Positions 10,399 to 22,812 of a DNA stretch of 64,000 nt are shown piece by piece. Numbering within the stretch: the first letter of the stretch is position 1; each line of letters starts with the position of its first letter. Under the pieces are notes generated by a model. That model ran no database searches. It saw nothing but the letters and a program-made list of their open reading frames with translations, and was not told the DNA's origin. This DNA is from Porogramme epimiltina (taxonomy: Eukaryota > Basidiomycota > Agaricomycetes > Polyporales > Polyporaceae): NCBI GenBank assembly GCA_900155495.1, contig FTLJ01000071.1:1-64000 (forward strand). The letters run 5' to 3'. The translations under genes were made by a program, and so were the position numbers.

Positions 10399-12831
10399 CT
10401 ACTGGGCCAAAGAAACACGGAGAGGCATAGCTAAAACCTCCCCGCCCTTCTTGTCCTGAACGGAGGGCACCATGACTCCTCCGGGTGCGCGCGAAACGCG
10501 AAGGGTGTCCTCGGGAAGGGCGAACTCGAACTTCTCCAAGAGTTCGGCGGAAACGGCTTGGAGTTGGTACAACCTGAACGCTGAGCGTAAGCATAATTGA
10601 TGGGACTCGAGGAGAGGATCGGATGCTTACGCGAAGCGCCATCTGGAACGGTGTAGAAGTAAGCTCTGGGCCATCCACGTACGTATCATTGTAACACTTA
10701 CCCGATGCAAGCCCGAAGTCCGGCGGCTGTAAAGAGGAGTTAGTATACGTCCTAAGATTTATATGCCGTATAACACCCACAGAACGTTAACCTGAGAGGA
10801 ACGGAAAGAAATCAAAACCAATACCGGGGGGCACAGGCCGACACACTCACAAGTTAGCATACACCCCAACTTTGACTTGCTTCTCGGACTCTGATCCAAG
10901 GAACCGCTCGGGGTTCCAGGTATCCGCGTCTTCGCCCCAGACTTGCGGGAGACTAAATAACTATGAGTACGCTTACCATCAGCGAACGTACATAACGCAA
11001 CACACCGGTTGTATCCACAGATGGACAGCAAGATAGGCTGCCCGGCCGAGACAGGCAGTTCAGTAATGACTTCTCCATCCTTGCCAATGACCGGGTCTGA
11101 GAGAGGGATGATGTCGTCTTTCGCAGCAAAACGTTGAAGGTGGTAGGCAATCGGGTGGAACCGAAGGGTTTCCTACACGAAAAAATGCTTAGCCATAGCT
11201 CGTCGCAACAGTGTAGAAATAGAAATGCCTTGATCGCAGCGAGGACGACCTTCATGCCATCGAGGTCGTCCATCGTGAACACACCGTCTCCGCGTGAAAT
11301 GACCCGGGCCCGCGCTTCCCGAATTTCTTCCCGCATGCGCGCCTGATATGCCGGGAGCTTGGAGAGCTCATAGAGCATCCACGTCAACGTGCTGGACGTC
11401 GTCTCATGCCCAGCCGCGGTGAGGTTGTGCATCTGAGCTAGAACTTCACCCTCGCTGAGGCGGGTCCGCGCGGTCTCCGATGTATTAGCCTTGACTGTGA
11501 GTTTTAATGCCGTTGTCAGTGATCGAGTATTGAAGAACTATTGGGAAGATGTGATCAAGGATACTCACTGAGCACGCTCATAACGTCTCGTTTCTCCTCG
11601 CGGGAGCCATCCCAATCCTCTGCGCTCGCTTTGTAAAGGGGACGCCCCATGTCCTCAAACATCGCGTTAAGCCTCCGAAGACGACTGTATAGGGCTGTTG
11701 GGGTGTATTTCGTCAGATTGAGGAGAGCCGTAGGGAGGTATGGCCATGTCGCGCGCCACAAAAGAGTGCCACTGCTGGGGTACAGTCCGGTGTCCTTGCT
11801 AGATAGCACCGTATATTCAGCGCTCAATGAAGGACAAAAATGTGTGGGGACTCACAAAACGGTGCTGTACTCTCGTGCAAGGGGGCTGTTCACGTCGTCG
11901 AGGGCGTTGAAGCGGTAATCGAATGAGGCTATCAGAACCAGTTAGTCCGGGACCATGAGCGAAGTCGCGGATTCGTGCGCACCTTCGCCCACGATGTCAA
12001 GGGCGGAGCGCGCCAGCCACCTGTCCACACGAATGACAGCATCCGACTCCCCGTTTATCTCCGCTTTCCATTTCTCGACAACCTTGGTCCGATGTCACTA
12101 CGAATGCAACCAACGAAGACGGGCAATAGAAAATACCTTTCCAATCGTCCTTTGGAAGAGTGGGAGGAACTCTTTGAGCTGCTGTGCGCTGAACGCGGGG
12201 TTCATGACCTTGCGGTGGCGGTGATGCGTCTCGCCTATGATAACTAGTGTCAGCCTGGCGCTCAGAGTTACGAAAAAGCTATTACCTTCAGCCGAGAGAA
12301 TACCTGATCCTACCGTGAGGGCGGTGAAGTGGCTCACTTCCACCCGTTTAGGGTAGTTGTATCCCGACTTGTGTAAGATGTGTTGCATGGCCTGAGATAA
12401 TATTAGCGTCCACCCCCGGCAATTGAGATTAGTGAGGTCCCTTGACTAACCTTCGGATCGACGGTCATGACTTCCTCCACCTATATCCAACCCAACCCCC
12501 GAGACGCACATTTAGAAAGGATGATGCATGTAAGTGAGACCAGTACACACCCCAAAGTAGGTGTGAATACGCCAGGTGGAACCATACTGGCGCATCCACT
12601 GGAAGTCTAAAGCTCCAACCTCCTTCTGGTGCCAGATTTGGTACTCGTTGCCTATATATGCGTGTCAGATGAATGGTGCTGGTGGGCGACTTTGTCCAAC
12701 GACTTACCGAACACTCTCGACGTTGCTTCTGGTCCACGGAGGTTGGCGAGATTCTTGCGACCGAAGACCTTGCGGACGAAGGCTACGAGAGCGATTGCGG
12801 CGAGCACGAGGGCAACAGAGAGGACACTCAT
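10399..12831 (-). CDS. Cytochrome P450 (family 1, copy B)
   Basis: Paralog of the P450 at 1.4-3.9 kb, with the same exon pattern and flanks. Start ATG is at 12829-12831 (MSVLSVALVLAAIALVAFV anchor). Motifs seen: LRGPEATS, HRHRKVMNPAFS, AGHETTSSTLTW in the I-helix, ETLRFHP, WNPERF and FSAGLRACIGWRFA, ending PLRVSLAQ at 10399-10401. The three micro-exons around the haem cysteine have the same sizes as in copy A: 11 nt (10781-10791), 25 nt (10702-10726) and 12 nt (10631-10642). No disruption seen. Expected to be an ER-anchored monooxygenase fed by P450 reductase; substrate unknown. It is followed upstream by an F-box fragment and intact CCT3, so the whole P450-CCT3 block is duplicated. Confidence 0.9.
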
Positions 12832-12899
12832 GGTGGAGGAAGAGTGGCGGACAGCTATAGGAGTGGGAGGGGATGAGGGGTGAATGTGAGTATCTCCCC

Positions 12900-12907
12900 T
12901 ATTTATG
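12900..12907 (-). promoter_or_regulatory. TATA-like element of P450 copy B
   Basis: CATAAATA on the minus strand, about 69 nt before the ATG at 12831, conserved with copy A. Confidence 0.5.
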
Positions 12908-13484
12908 CACCCTACGTCTTCGGGGATGACTGCAGACCTTGTACGCACAGTTTCTCCGGCCGACAGTGAGCCGCGCTTCGGTGGAAGCGGACTGGCACGT
13001 ATCAGTCCAGTTGTACGGACACGCCGTTGGACACCGTGTCGGAGCGACGGGCATATGAGTGCGATAGATGGATTCATAAGAAGTTCACGCAACGGCAGAT
13101 GACACCCCGGGTCGGGTACGGCAGCCGTGATGTCTGAAAAGGACTTACGTCCGCTCGCGCCTCAGCATGTAGCGTTAAATGTAGCGACTTATTCCGATGC
13201 ATAACTGTGGCACTGGAACATCGTATCTTCTATTAACCTTAATAATTGTTTCTGCATGACGTCTAGGTGTCGGAATAAGTCGTTAGCAAAAGTCGGTGTT
13301 GAGGGTTGAGCGTAAAGAGGCTCACCTCACGTGCGAACGGGGCGTCAAAAGAACATCGGAACTGCAACGTGTGATAGGTTGCAACCACCAAGCGAAGTCT
13401 CCCGTCGATTGTGCGGGATCAATGTCCCTGCAATCGAAGCTCCATGTGAGATGAACGCGCTATGTCGGGCCCCCATTTATTGAG

Positions 13485-14055
13485 AATGGGGCTGGCCGGA
13501 CGACCTTGTGAGCATTTACATCCTACAAACCCAGAAGGTGGCTAGCGCTGCTGATAGACACGCCGCTGCAAGCTGTCATGTTCAGTTGACTCTACCACAC
13601 GAGGACCACAAAACTCAAAAAGCTTCTCCGCTTCTAGATCCTCGTCTTTTGTGAGCCTCCAGAGGAAGAATACCTCACCAATCCCAACCGTGGGACGCAG
13701 GAAGCGTAAAACAAAGCGTTCCTCCGGGCGGTTGCAAGGTGCTCCCTGCGTCTTCGATACATTGGGCTGGGGGTCCTGGAAGGCGAAATTCCATTCCACC
13801 TGAAAGATGGCTACTCTGAGGCCGAAGTACGGTAGCGATGGTAGACGATCATGCGAGACGAAGACTCGGGCCTTCCAACACGCGTTGCCGAGATACCAGC
13901 TTAGGTCGGTGAGCTGGTGAGAATATTTCTGCCCAGGCCCTATGTGAAAATATCGATGGTGAGTGCTTTAGTGTTAAAAAAGGTGGCAACCGCGGGCCCG
14001 TTCTGGTTTGTAAAGCCGACATTTTCGATGACTCGTTTGCTACAATCTGTCCAAT
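13485..14055 (+). pseudogene. Truncated F-box-type gene fragment 2
   Basis: Begins within EWGWPDDL, the match to 9415-9446 of the intact F-box gene, and continues through its intron and the KLxKLL segment towards the end of that gene. In-frame stops and shifts occur (for example a TAG soon after KKLLRF), and the F-box and acidic tract are absent. It lies between P450 copy B and intact CCT3. Confidence 0.75.
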
Positions 14056-14374
14056 GGGTTTGAAGAGCGTCTTTGAGCAGGAGGTGGGAGATGGCTATAG
14101 CAGTAGGATTAAACGAGACTTACAGTGTACTAAGGGCCATCCAGGACCAGTGATGTCCAGTCGTAGTCGACATTCAGTGTTTACTATCTGGCAGGGTGGC
14201 CGTTATAGGCAATATTCACGCTCCCAGTATGGACTGCAGCCGACGCGCTGGATATGGCAATGTAGACGCGCATGCTTCACCTTCATCTTCTGGGCGCTTG
14301 GGCAAGGATCCTTGCGTCTTGCGCATTCCCCATCCCCCCTCTATCCTCCCTCCGTCCACAGTCGTTCATCCAAA

Positions 14375-16468
14375 ATGCAAGGAGGACAGACCCCCGTGTT
14401 TGTTATGAGTGCGTAACAAGTGCAGCTCAACCTAGCAGACGACTAATAGGCCCCTTGTAGACACTGCGCCTGAAAGGCAATCAGGCCGAAAAGCCCAGAT
14501 CTCAAATATCACGGCGGCGAAGGTGCGTAACGCGTCAGAGGGTGCCCGGGGAGTGTAATCTCACGTCAGTGGCTCTACGAAGACCGTAGCAGACGTCATT
14601 AGGACGTGTCTAGGCCCCAAAGCCATGCTCAAGATGATTTTGGATCCGATGGGCGGTATTTTGTGCGTACACTTGCATTGCTCCCTCGAATGTCTTGTTC
14701 TGATTGTGCCATTCTCAGGCTGACGAACGACGGTAACGCTATCCTACGAGAAATAGACGTCGCGCATCCTGCTGCGAAGAACATGATCGAGTTGAGCAGG
14801 ACACAAGATGAGGAGTGCGGGGACGGGACGACGAGTGTGATCATCCTTGGTGAGTTCCTGCCCGCACCCTATGCATTCATCGCCCATGTCACCCTTCCTT
14901 ATACCTACTCTCATCACGCAAACAGCGGGAGAAATCCTTGCACAATCCCTCGCCCAGCTAGAACGCGACATCCATCCTGTTGTGATCATTTCTGCGTACA
15001 ACAAGGCCCTCCAAGAGGCTCTCGAGATTATCAAGCGCATATCCATTCCTATCGACGTCAACGACGATGAGCAAATGCTCTCGCTCATCAAGACCTCGAT
15101 CGGGACCAAGTTTGTCATGCGCTGGTCGGACCTCATGTGCAAACTCGCGCTGCAGGCTGTCCGCACTGTCGCGCACGACGAGGGCGCGCTCAAGACGGTC
15201 GACATCAAGCGCTATGCACGCGTCGAGAAGATCCCCGGTGGCGAGATCGAGCAGAGCCGCGTATTGGATGGTATCATGCTCAACAAGGACATCACGCACC
15301 CCAAGATGCGCCGTCGGATCCAGAACCCGCGTATCGTGTTGCTTGACTGTCCGCTCGAGTACAAGAAGGGCGAGAGTCAGACGAACATTGAGATCTCGAA
15401 GGAGGCGGACTGGGCGCGGATACAGGAGATCGAGGAGGAGCAGGTCAGGAGCATGGTCGAGAAGATCCTAGAGCTGAAGCCGGACGTCGTCCTCACCGAA
15501 AAGGGCATCTCAGGTACGTCTCCCCCCTATCCCTCACGCACGCGCGATTCCGTATCCCCTCCCTACTCCGCGAGCGAATGCGATGCCGACCCCGCCCACG
15601 ATAGACTACGCCCAGCACTTCCTCTACAAGGCGAACGTGTCTGCAATCCGGCGCGTACGCAAGACGGACAACAACCGCATCGCGCGCGCTGTTGGCGCGA
15701 CGATCGTGAACCGTGTCGACGACCTCCGCCCATCCGACGTCGGCACCAAGTGTGGCCTGTTCCACATTGAGAAGATCGGCGACGAGTACTTCACGTTCCT
15801 CACCGAATGCAAGGAGCCTCAAGCGTGTACCGTCCTCCTGCGCGGCCCGTCCAAGGACATCCTGAATGAGATCGACCGGAACCTCGCGGACGCGATGTCC
15901 GTCGCGCGCAACGTGTTCTTCGACCCGACGCTTGCGCCAGGCGGTGGCGCGACGGAGATGGCGATCAGCGTGGGGCTGCAGGCGAAGGCGCGCAGCGTGA
16001 CGGGCGTCGAGAACTGGCCGTTCCGCGCCGTCGCGGACGTGATGGAGGTTATTCCGCGCACGCTCGTCCAGAACAGCGGCGGGAACGCGATCCGCGTCCT
16101 CACGGAGCTCAGGGTGCGCACTTCGTTCTCTACCTAACTGCTAGGTTGGCGCGTTGACCCGTCCTTCCTGCAGGCTAAGCACGCGAATGGCGAGCACTCG
16201 TGGGGCATCAACGGCGAGACGGGCAAGATCGTCGATATGAAGCAGTACGGGCTTTACGAGTCTGCGAGCGTAAAGGTGCGTGCTCTCATATATGTTCGTC
16301 ATCCCCGTGTTGATTCCCCTGTGCTGCGACCAGGTACAAACGCTCAAAACGGCAATCGAGGCCGCTCGCGTGCTGCTCCGTGTCGACGACGTCGTGAAGG
16401 CGACGCGGAAGGACAAGGAGCAGGGTGGCGGCGGCGCACCTCCTCCGGAGGAGATGATGGAAGGGTAG
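14375..16468 (+). CDS. CCT3: T-complex protein 1 subunit gamma (CCT3)
   Basis: Gamma subunit of the cytosolic chaperonin CCT/TRiC, the hetero-oligomeric double ring that folds actin, tubulin and WD-repeat proteins with ATP. Eight exons (14375-14408, 14461-14522, 14583-14662, 14719-14849, 14926-15513, 15605-16113, 16174-16275, 16334-16468) sum to 546 aa, matching the usual length of about 545. Visible hallmarks: the gamma-type N-terminus with [35 protein letters not shown], the ATP-site GDGTTS (within [10 protein letters not shown], Cys where Val is common), [34 protein letters not shown] and WGINGETG. It ends in a short [14 protein letters not shown] tail. It is intact and almost surely essential. 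A deleted pseudogene copy lies at 5.6-6.7 kb. Confidence 0.97.
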
Positions 16469-16780
16469 GCGTGTGCGGACCCACTTACGTAGATCGAGCG
16501 GCGGGCGGAGGCGCGCTGGCAGTCTTGAAGCAATCTAATCACTTGTAATATGGCCTTCAATTGGCGCGCGGGACTCAGAATTTCAACCTAGGGCAAAGCA
16601 TTGCTGAATGCGTATCGGCTATACGGCGAAGATCCCAGCTCCATCCATGTCACCTTTCCTTGCTTTCAAGGCTCATGTTGAGGAAAAGGCAGGGAATGAC
16701 TTGAACTAGTGAGCAACTACATGAACTAAATAGAGCCCTTTCAATCCCATTTATATAGCCTAGGGTTGTGTAGCAACATG

Positions 16781-18862
16781 CTAGCGCCGTTTAAAAAGCA
16801 GTCGCGCAGTAGGATCTGGAATGACAGCATCCAAGAAGTAGATATTATCCGGGCGCTCCATGCGATCGCCAGCGAGTTTGAAGTCGTAATTAATGATGAT
16901 AAATGCAAGGAGTACCTTCAATTCGCTCGCCGCAAAGAAACGTCCGGGGCTGTTCGTAGCAACCGCAGCGTAAGAACTCGGAAACTTGTCGACCGGAGAG
17001 TGTAGACGTACCATGCATACTGTCCGTGACCGAATGGTAGGTAATCGGCAGAGGTGTTGGTAAACTGGTGTTTGGAACCTTCGCCCTCTTCGCGTAAATC
17101 CGCAAAACGGAACGGCTGGAACGCATCAGGCTGAGAGTAGTGAGCAGAGTCGTAATGTATGGGACGGGCTGCTGCCGCAATGAGCGTGCCTTTCGGAAGG
17201 AATGTCCCATTGGCCAGTGTGATATCTTTCATGACCTTGCGGCTCAAGGAGACTAGAGTGGATCACAAGTTGGATCAGAGTGATGGAAAAGACATGAAAA
17301 CGAGTGCTTACGTAGGCTAACGCCATTGTGCCGTTGAGACTCTTTCAGGACACTGTCGAGCTTCCACATCTTCCCGATAGAGTTCTTTGTCCATCCCTCT
17401 GTAGCCACAATGGGCTCAATCTCTTCTCGAAGCTCGAGAACATGCGCCTGAGAAACAGCAAGATGGAATAGAGCTTGTATTGCACTCTGTCGAGCACCGT
17501 CAAAGGAGAGTGGGCGAGCCGATTCGGAACGTGCATGGAAGGCGTACGTTAGACGTTGTGTGGATAGAGGCGAAGTTGACGATCATGACGCGTTCCGCGA
17601 TTACTTCATTCGCTCCGCCGCGAGCAATTTCTTCATCTATGATCCACTGGAGCATATCGTTCTAAAGACAGGTAGCAGATGAAGCGTTAGGTGTCTGTGG
17701 AAAATAACAACGCGTACAGGTTTCTCCGTCCACTCATTGCCAATGTCCTTCATCTTCTCCCGCCGTTCGTTGATGTAAGGGTTGAGATACGGGAATGTGT
17801 TCCTTACTGTGTTCTTGGCGTTGCTGGTTAAGCGGCCTACGATGCTGGTGGAATGTATATAATGACGTTGAACGAATTATTCCTGCGTCCATTGAAATCA
17901 CTTACGGCCTAAAGATGGTAGGGAACAGGCTGAGAATGTATCCGTCGGTAACTACGGCCGTGGTATACTGAATTGCAAGATCTAGATAACCCTCATCCCT
18001 GCCTATTTCACATAATGCATAAGCTAAGTGAGCTGTCGTGAAGTGGGGGAGAGACACTTACACAAAGGCTCGCCCACGAAAACACGGCTGCTGGCGCGAG
18101 CGATGATCCTCTCCATAACGTGAAATGCATTGAGCTCTTTCCAACCTAGAAACATTGTGTAAGGAACATTCTTCGATAACAATTGCTAAAGCGTCCTCAC
18201 TATCATTTGGGGGATCAATGTAAGTGGGGATGGCAAGTAGCAACTCATCGACCATGTCAGGGAGGACCGCAGTAATGCCGCGCATCAGCCTTTCCCGAAT
18301 AACGTCGATATGGTACCCGTCGTCTATCGGATATCTTCCTGTCGTGTACTTGATGTTGAAAAACTGCGACCAAGGACTGTTAGTACCTAGGCCTTTAGAC
18401 GAGAGCGTGCATGGGCGGGTTCTTACATCGTCGAAGGACTCTCTGAATGATGCTTCTTCTCCGCCTCTTCTGCGTACGTCTTCGACCATTTCGGGCCCAC
18501 TAATTATCACCAACCATTGATTGGGCAGGGCTATTTTGAACACTGAGCCATAGAACTATGAGCTGTATATGACATCAGCCGTTTGAGATACGCATTGGAG
18601 CAGGCCCACCCGTTGGTATCCCTCTGAGAGGACTTTCCTGCCATCTTTCAAGTACCTGTATGTTCCAAGACACGAGAGGATAGGTACAGACGTGCCTCCG
18701 ACAGTGGGTATGGCATTGAGCTAGAGAAAAGGACAGTGTAAGTGAAGTCGGCACGATACAACCGTCCAGGAACAAACTCACTGGATCCAAGCGCCACCGA
18801 AGGAAAAGAAACGCAGCTAGCCCAGCCAAGGCTACACAAACGGATGTTGGAAGGTCTCCCAT
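16781..18862 (-). CDS. Cytochrome P450 (family 2, gene C)
   Basis: ER-anchored monooxygenase of the ent-kaurene-oxidase-like type; substrate unknown. Start ATG 18860-18862 opens a short anchor exon (MGDLPTSVCVALAGLAAFL, then RWRLDP). Later exons give FKIALPNQWLVIISGPEMV, the I-helix NFASIHTTS, LKESQR (the E-x-x-R motif), FQPFRF and the haem loop FGHGQYACPG, with Tyr where the family mostly has His. The haem cysteine codon is split TG|C by the intron at about 16950-17011. The last exon ends at TAG 16781-16783. Closest relative in the window is the plus-strand gene at 59.4 kb, which shares the SGPEM segment and the long extension before SFxExFD. Confidence 0.88.
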
Positions 18863-18910
18863 GGCTGAGATTTTGGGCGTTGGAAGTCAGCTTAGCCCCA
18901 GATACCGCTG

Positions 18911-18917
18911 ATTTATA
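18911..18917 (-). promoter_or_regulatory. TATA box of P450 gene C
   Basis: TATAAAT on the minus strand, about 50 nt before the ATG at 18862. Confidence 0.5.
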
Positions 18918-19359
18918 CACCGTAGCCCTGTGGCGCAGCACCCATCCGGCCATAAAGGCCGATCTCCACACCATCGGTCCTGCGGGCGCTCCCGCAGGTT
19001 TCCAGAAATGTATGAGCGCACGGATCCTAGGAGGGCGAAAATCGGATATATGGGGTTGTGAAACAATATCAGCAGGCCTTTTCCGGTATTAGGTCGAAAC
19101 GAACTGAAGCCAAGCAGCCTGGTATGCCAAAACCAGTGTGACGATGACCAAACTCATTGATATGGTGACACATGTGCTACTGCGCGTAACCTAAAAGATA
19201 CCGAGCGCATGGCCGGTAAAGGCTATTGGACGGCCACCCCGACACCTCTGCACCCGTCGCGGCTCTGATAACGCGCCACGGATCAGCCCTGAGAACCTTC
19301 TGTGCACTTAGTCACCAGCACGTACCTTAGGGGTTCCACCTTGTGGGCACTGTCGTTGT
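18918..19359. other. Spacer between P450 genes C and D
   Basis: Holds the upstream region of gene C and the 3' end of gene D. No further gene seen. Confidence 0.5.
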
Positions 19360-21374
19360 TCACAGGGAAGATTGACGCTTGCGGAAGAGAAGCTTCGCAG
19401 CACGGTTTGGAACGACATGCTCCGCCCAATAGATGTTGTTCGGGCGCGGGCCACCCTCGGCGAGTTTGAAATCATAGTTGACAACAAGGAAGGCGATGAG
19501 CGCCTTGAGTTCGTTTGCCGCAAAGAACCGGCCTGGGCTGAAGATTCAAAAGTCAGCACCAAGATCGTGAGGCCGGCGAAGCAAACACCAGCGGCATACC
19601 AAGCATGCCGCCCGTGGCCGAAGGAAATATAGTCCGGAGAGGTGTTGACGTATTGGTGCTTCATGCTCTCGCCCTCACCCTCCCGCATGCGTGCGAAGCG
19701 GAATGGATCGAACGTGTCGGCGCCAGCGTAGAGAGAATCATCGACATGTGTTGAGTACGACGCGGCGCCGATGAGTGTGCCCGCAGGAATGAATGTGCCG
19801 TCAGGAAGAGTGATGTCCTTGAAGACCTTGCGATGAAGCGCAACTGGAGTGAGAGTTAGATCCGCGATTTTCATGCACGACGGTCCAAAGGGAATGCAGG
19901 GCGAGACGCACCGACGTTTATTCCGTTGAGCCGTTGGGACTCGCGGAGGAGGCTATCAAGTTTCCACATCTTTCCCAAACCGGCTTTAGTCCAGCCCTCG
20001 CCCTTGACGATAGGCTCGATCTCGTCCCGGATGGGTTGGATGTATTGGGGAGCCGCCGCAAGATGATAAAGAGCATGCGTGACGCTCTGAAGAGTAGGTT
20101 AGACGGCGATAGTTGAAGATTGTATAAACACTGACATTGGATGACGTGTGGATTGCAGCGAAATTGACGAGCAGGACGCGTTCGATTATAGAGTCCATGG
20201 AGCTGTTCCTTGGGATCGCTTCCTCAATGATCCATTGTACCATGTCGTTCTATGGTAGAGAGGACGGTAAACCTATGTGCGAAGCTCGGACGTATAACAA
20301 CCCTTACCGGCTTCTCAGTCCAGCCGTCTCCAAGTTCTTCCATCTTGGCTAGCCGTGCTTCGACGATAGGCTTAAGATGAGGAACAGTCTTGCGCAGGAC
20401 AGTTCGCGCGTCACTGGTCCACGCCCCGATAACACTGTGCACTGTTATCAATTTACGGTTACAGAACAGATGATCTATAAATACTCACGGCTTAAGGAAC
20501 CGAGGGTACATCTTCAGGCGCTCCCTGTCCGACGACACTGCGATTGTGTACTTGATGGCTAAATCGATGTACTCCTGGTTGCGACCTGTAGGCACCGATT
20601 CAGGCAAACGAGATCGTCGGATAACGAAGAGTAGACGCACAGGCGGGTGCTCCAACGAATACACGGTTGCTGGCCCGCGCTACGATCTTCTGCATAGTCG
20701 GGAATGCGTGCACGGTTGTCCACTCTGTACGGTACGTGAGTCGCGACAACCAGCGGAGGAAGAGCACCAGCTACTAACCATTGCCCTTTGTAGGAATGTG
20801 AGCCGGAACGGCGAGCGAGAGCTCGTCGAGGACATCGGGGAGGACAACGGGGAGAGTGCGCATGAGCCGCTCGCGGATGATGTCGACATGGTAGGGGTCA
20901 TCGATCCAGGTCCGCCCAATCGTGTACCGAGAGTTGAGGCCTTCCTCGGCACCCTCGATGAAGGAGACCTCGTCGTCGGGCCGCTTCCGGATGTCTTCGA
21001 CCATCTTGGAGCCGTTAATGATAACCATCCATTGGTCGAGCATGGCGACCTTGAATACAGAGCCGGGGTACTGCGAAAAACATACCAGGTTTGTATCGAT
21101 AGGGTTGGGGGGCTGAGGTAGTGCGCACCTTCTGGTAGCCTTCGGCCAAAATACCCTTCGCGTTGTGCAAGAAATTGTAGGCGGAGATATACGACAGAAG
21201 AGGTGCGGAAGGCCCTCCCATGGTGGGTATGGAGTTCAGCTATGTCGAGGAGTAAGCGACATCAACTCTTCGGCAGATAAATGAGAGACATACTGGGTTC
21301 ATCCGCCATCGAATGACGTAGACGGCGACGAGAGAAGCCAGAAGAGCATAGACGATGGTGTGAGTGTCCTCCAT
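19360..21374 (-). CDS. Cytochrome P450 (family 2, gene D)
   Basis: Start ATG 21372-21374 (MEDTHTIVYALLASLVAVYV, RWRMNP). The next exon carries the family signature SIPTIGG/TVGGPSAPLLSY type segment, followed by FKVAMLDQWMVIINGSKMV, EGLNSRYTIGRTWIDDPYH, NFAAIHTSS (I-helix), LRESQR, KVFKDITLPDGTFIPAGT, FDPFRF and the haem loop FGHGRHACPG. The cysteine codon is split by an intron near 19.55-19.60 kb. It ends LLFRKRQSSL at TGA 19360-19362. It is a close paralog of gene E, sharing the anchor and the YTIGRTWIDDPYHVDIIRE segment, so the pair is a fairly recent tandem duplication. No broken exon found. Predicted ER monooxygenase, substrate unknown. Confidence 0.9.
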
Positions 21375-21433
21375 TGTGGCGGTCATCCAAGGGATAGCCC
21401 GCAGTGCTGCAGCACAGAGGCCACGCTCACGGG

Positions 21434-21440
21434 CTATATA
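21434..21440 (-). promoter_or_regulatory. TATA box of P450 gene D
   Basis: TATATAG on the minus strand, 60 nt before the ATG at 21374. Confidence 0.5.
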
Positions 21441-22812
21441 TGCGTGGGGGTACATGCATCACGGGCTCCGGCAAGGTCGCCGCGCTGCCGTCGCGCAGGG
21501 GGGAAGAGTGTTCCATGAGAAGCGATGCGTCAAAGACGATTACAATGAGGACATCGGCGCTACCTAGCACCTATTGCCGCCGAAATGTGCGGTTCGGAGG
21601 GTATGCCATCGCTTCCCCAATTCCGAGGAGATCACGTATGTGCCTCGAGAATATCGGTCCATGTTCATGTGCTGATGAGAGGCCATCCTGCAAGAGTCAT
21701 GCATGGTTAACACCAGCATTAGCATAGACAAGATAGATCCACACAAACTGCGGGCGGATGTTGAGAGCGGACAGAGAAAGACGAGAGAAACGTCATGAGA
21801 CATGGCGGGCACAGGCGGGAATCTGAAAGTCAAAGTCCTCGGCCACGTGGTGGGCCCGCGGCGGATGAGTGCTGGGTGCTCGGATACTGCCGAGGGCGCT
21901 TGGCCCCGCCCTAATCTCGGCCGGAGCGCCAGCGAGGCTGTAAGCGATCGACCAGACTTGACTTCTACTTTCCAACTCTATTAGCAGCAATCTCAGTATG
22001 TAAGTAGCTCCATAGGGAAAGCTACGGCAAATGTCTTTCTTCCCATCACCGATAGCCGTTGGAGCTTCTGAAAACTTCCACGAGTCCGGGCGCGTCCGAC
22101 GCGCACGCTCCACCCTCGTGCTCATTCATATTGACGTCCTGTAATCGTGTGGTCCTATTGTGGTCAACACATCGTTTGAAATACTTCCCACTGCACAGCA
22201 GCCAATCACAAGTGCTCTGAGTGGCTGATTCGTCTTTCCGCGGGCGAAAGTATTGGTCCTATGACGGCGGTTGCTCGCATGAGGGAGCACAGGATACGAG
22301 TACACGAAACAAAGCCGTCAAAGTCTGGTACCGCTCCTATCCTATTCTGGGCTCCAATACAATAGCTCCCCAGAGTCCGATAGTGGCTTCTTTTACGTCA
22401 AAGATGTAGCCCGGTCTCTCCCAAATGTAAACGTTGTAAACAGATCTAGCGTTCAAAGCACAGCAAACCACGCATTGGGTGGTTGTGTCCCATTACTCGG
22501 GATTCGACTTGAAGGCTGCCGGTACTGTGTTTGAGCCCCAACTAGGCGGAGGATCGACAGCGATCAATTCATGATAACCACTGGTTTCTAGTACTTTCCC
22601 TGCTGGTGTACCTTTCAATCAATTCCTTCCACACGTTTGTATTTAGGAGATAGATAGATCAGGGGGCAATGCGCCACTGCATTGACCGTGCTACGAATCC
22701 AGACAAAGAATGCAAGTACCGACGGTCAAACCCGTATACGAATTTCCCAACCATAATAGCTTCCCATGTAGGGCCATATCAACCTTGTTACGAACGTGCC
22801 GTCTACGATGTA
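21441..22812. other. Spacer between P450 genes D and E
   Basis: About 1.4 kb with only short, motif-free open frames on both strands. No gene, RNA gene or clear repeat is recognised. It holds the distal promoter of gene D and the 3' flank of gene E. Confidence 0.5.
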
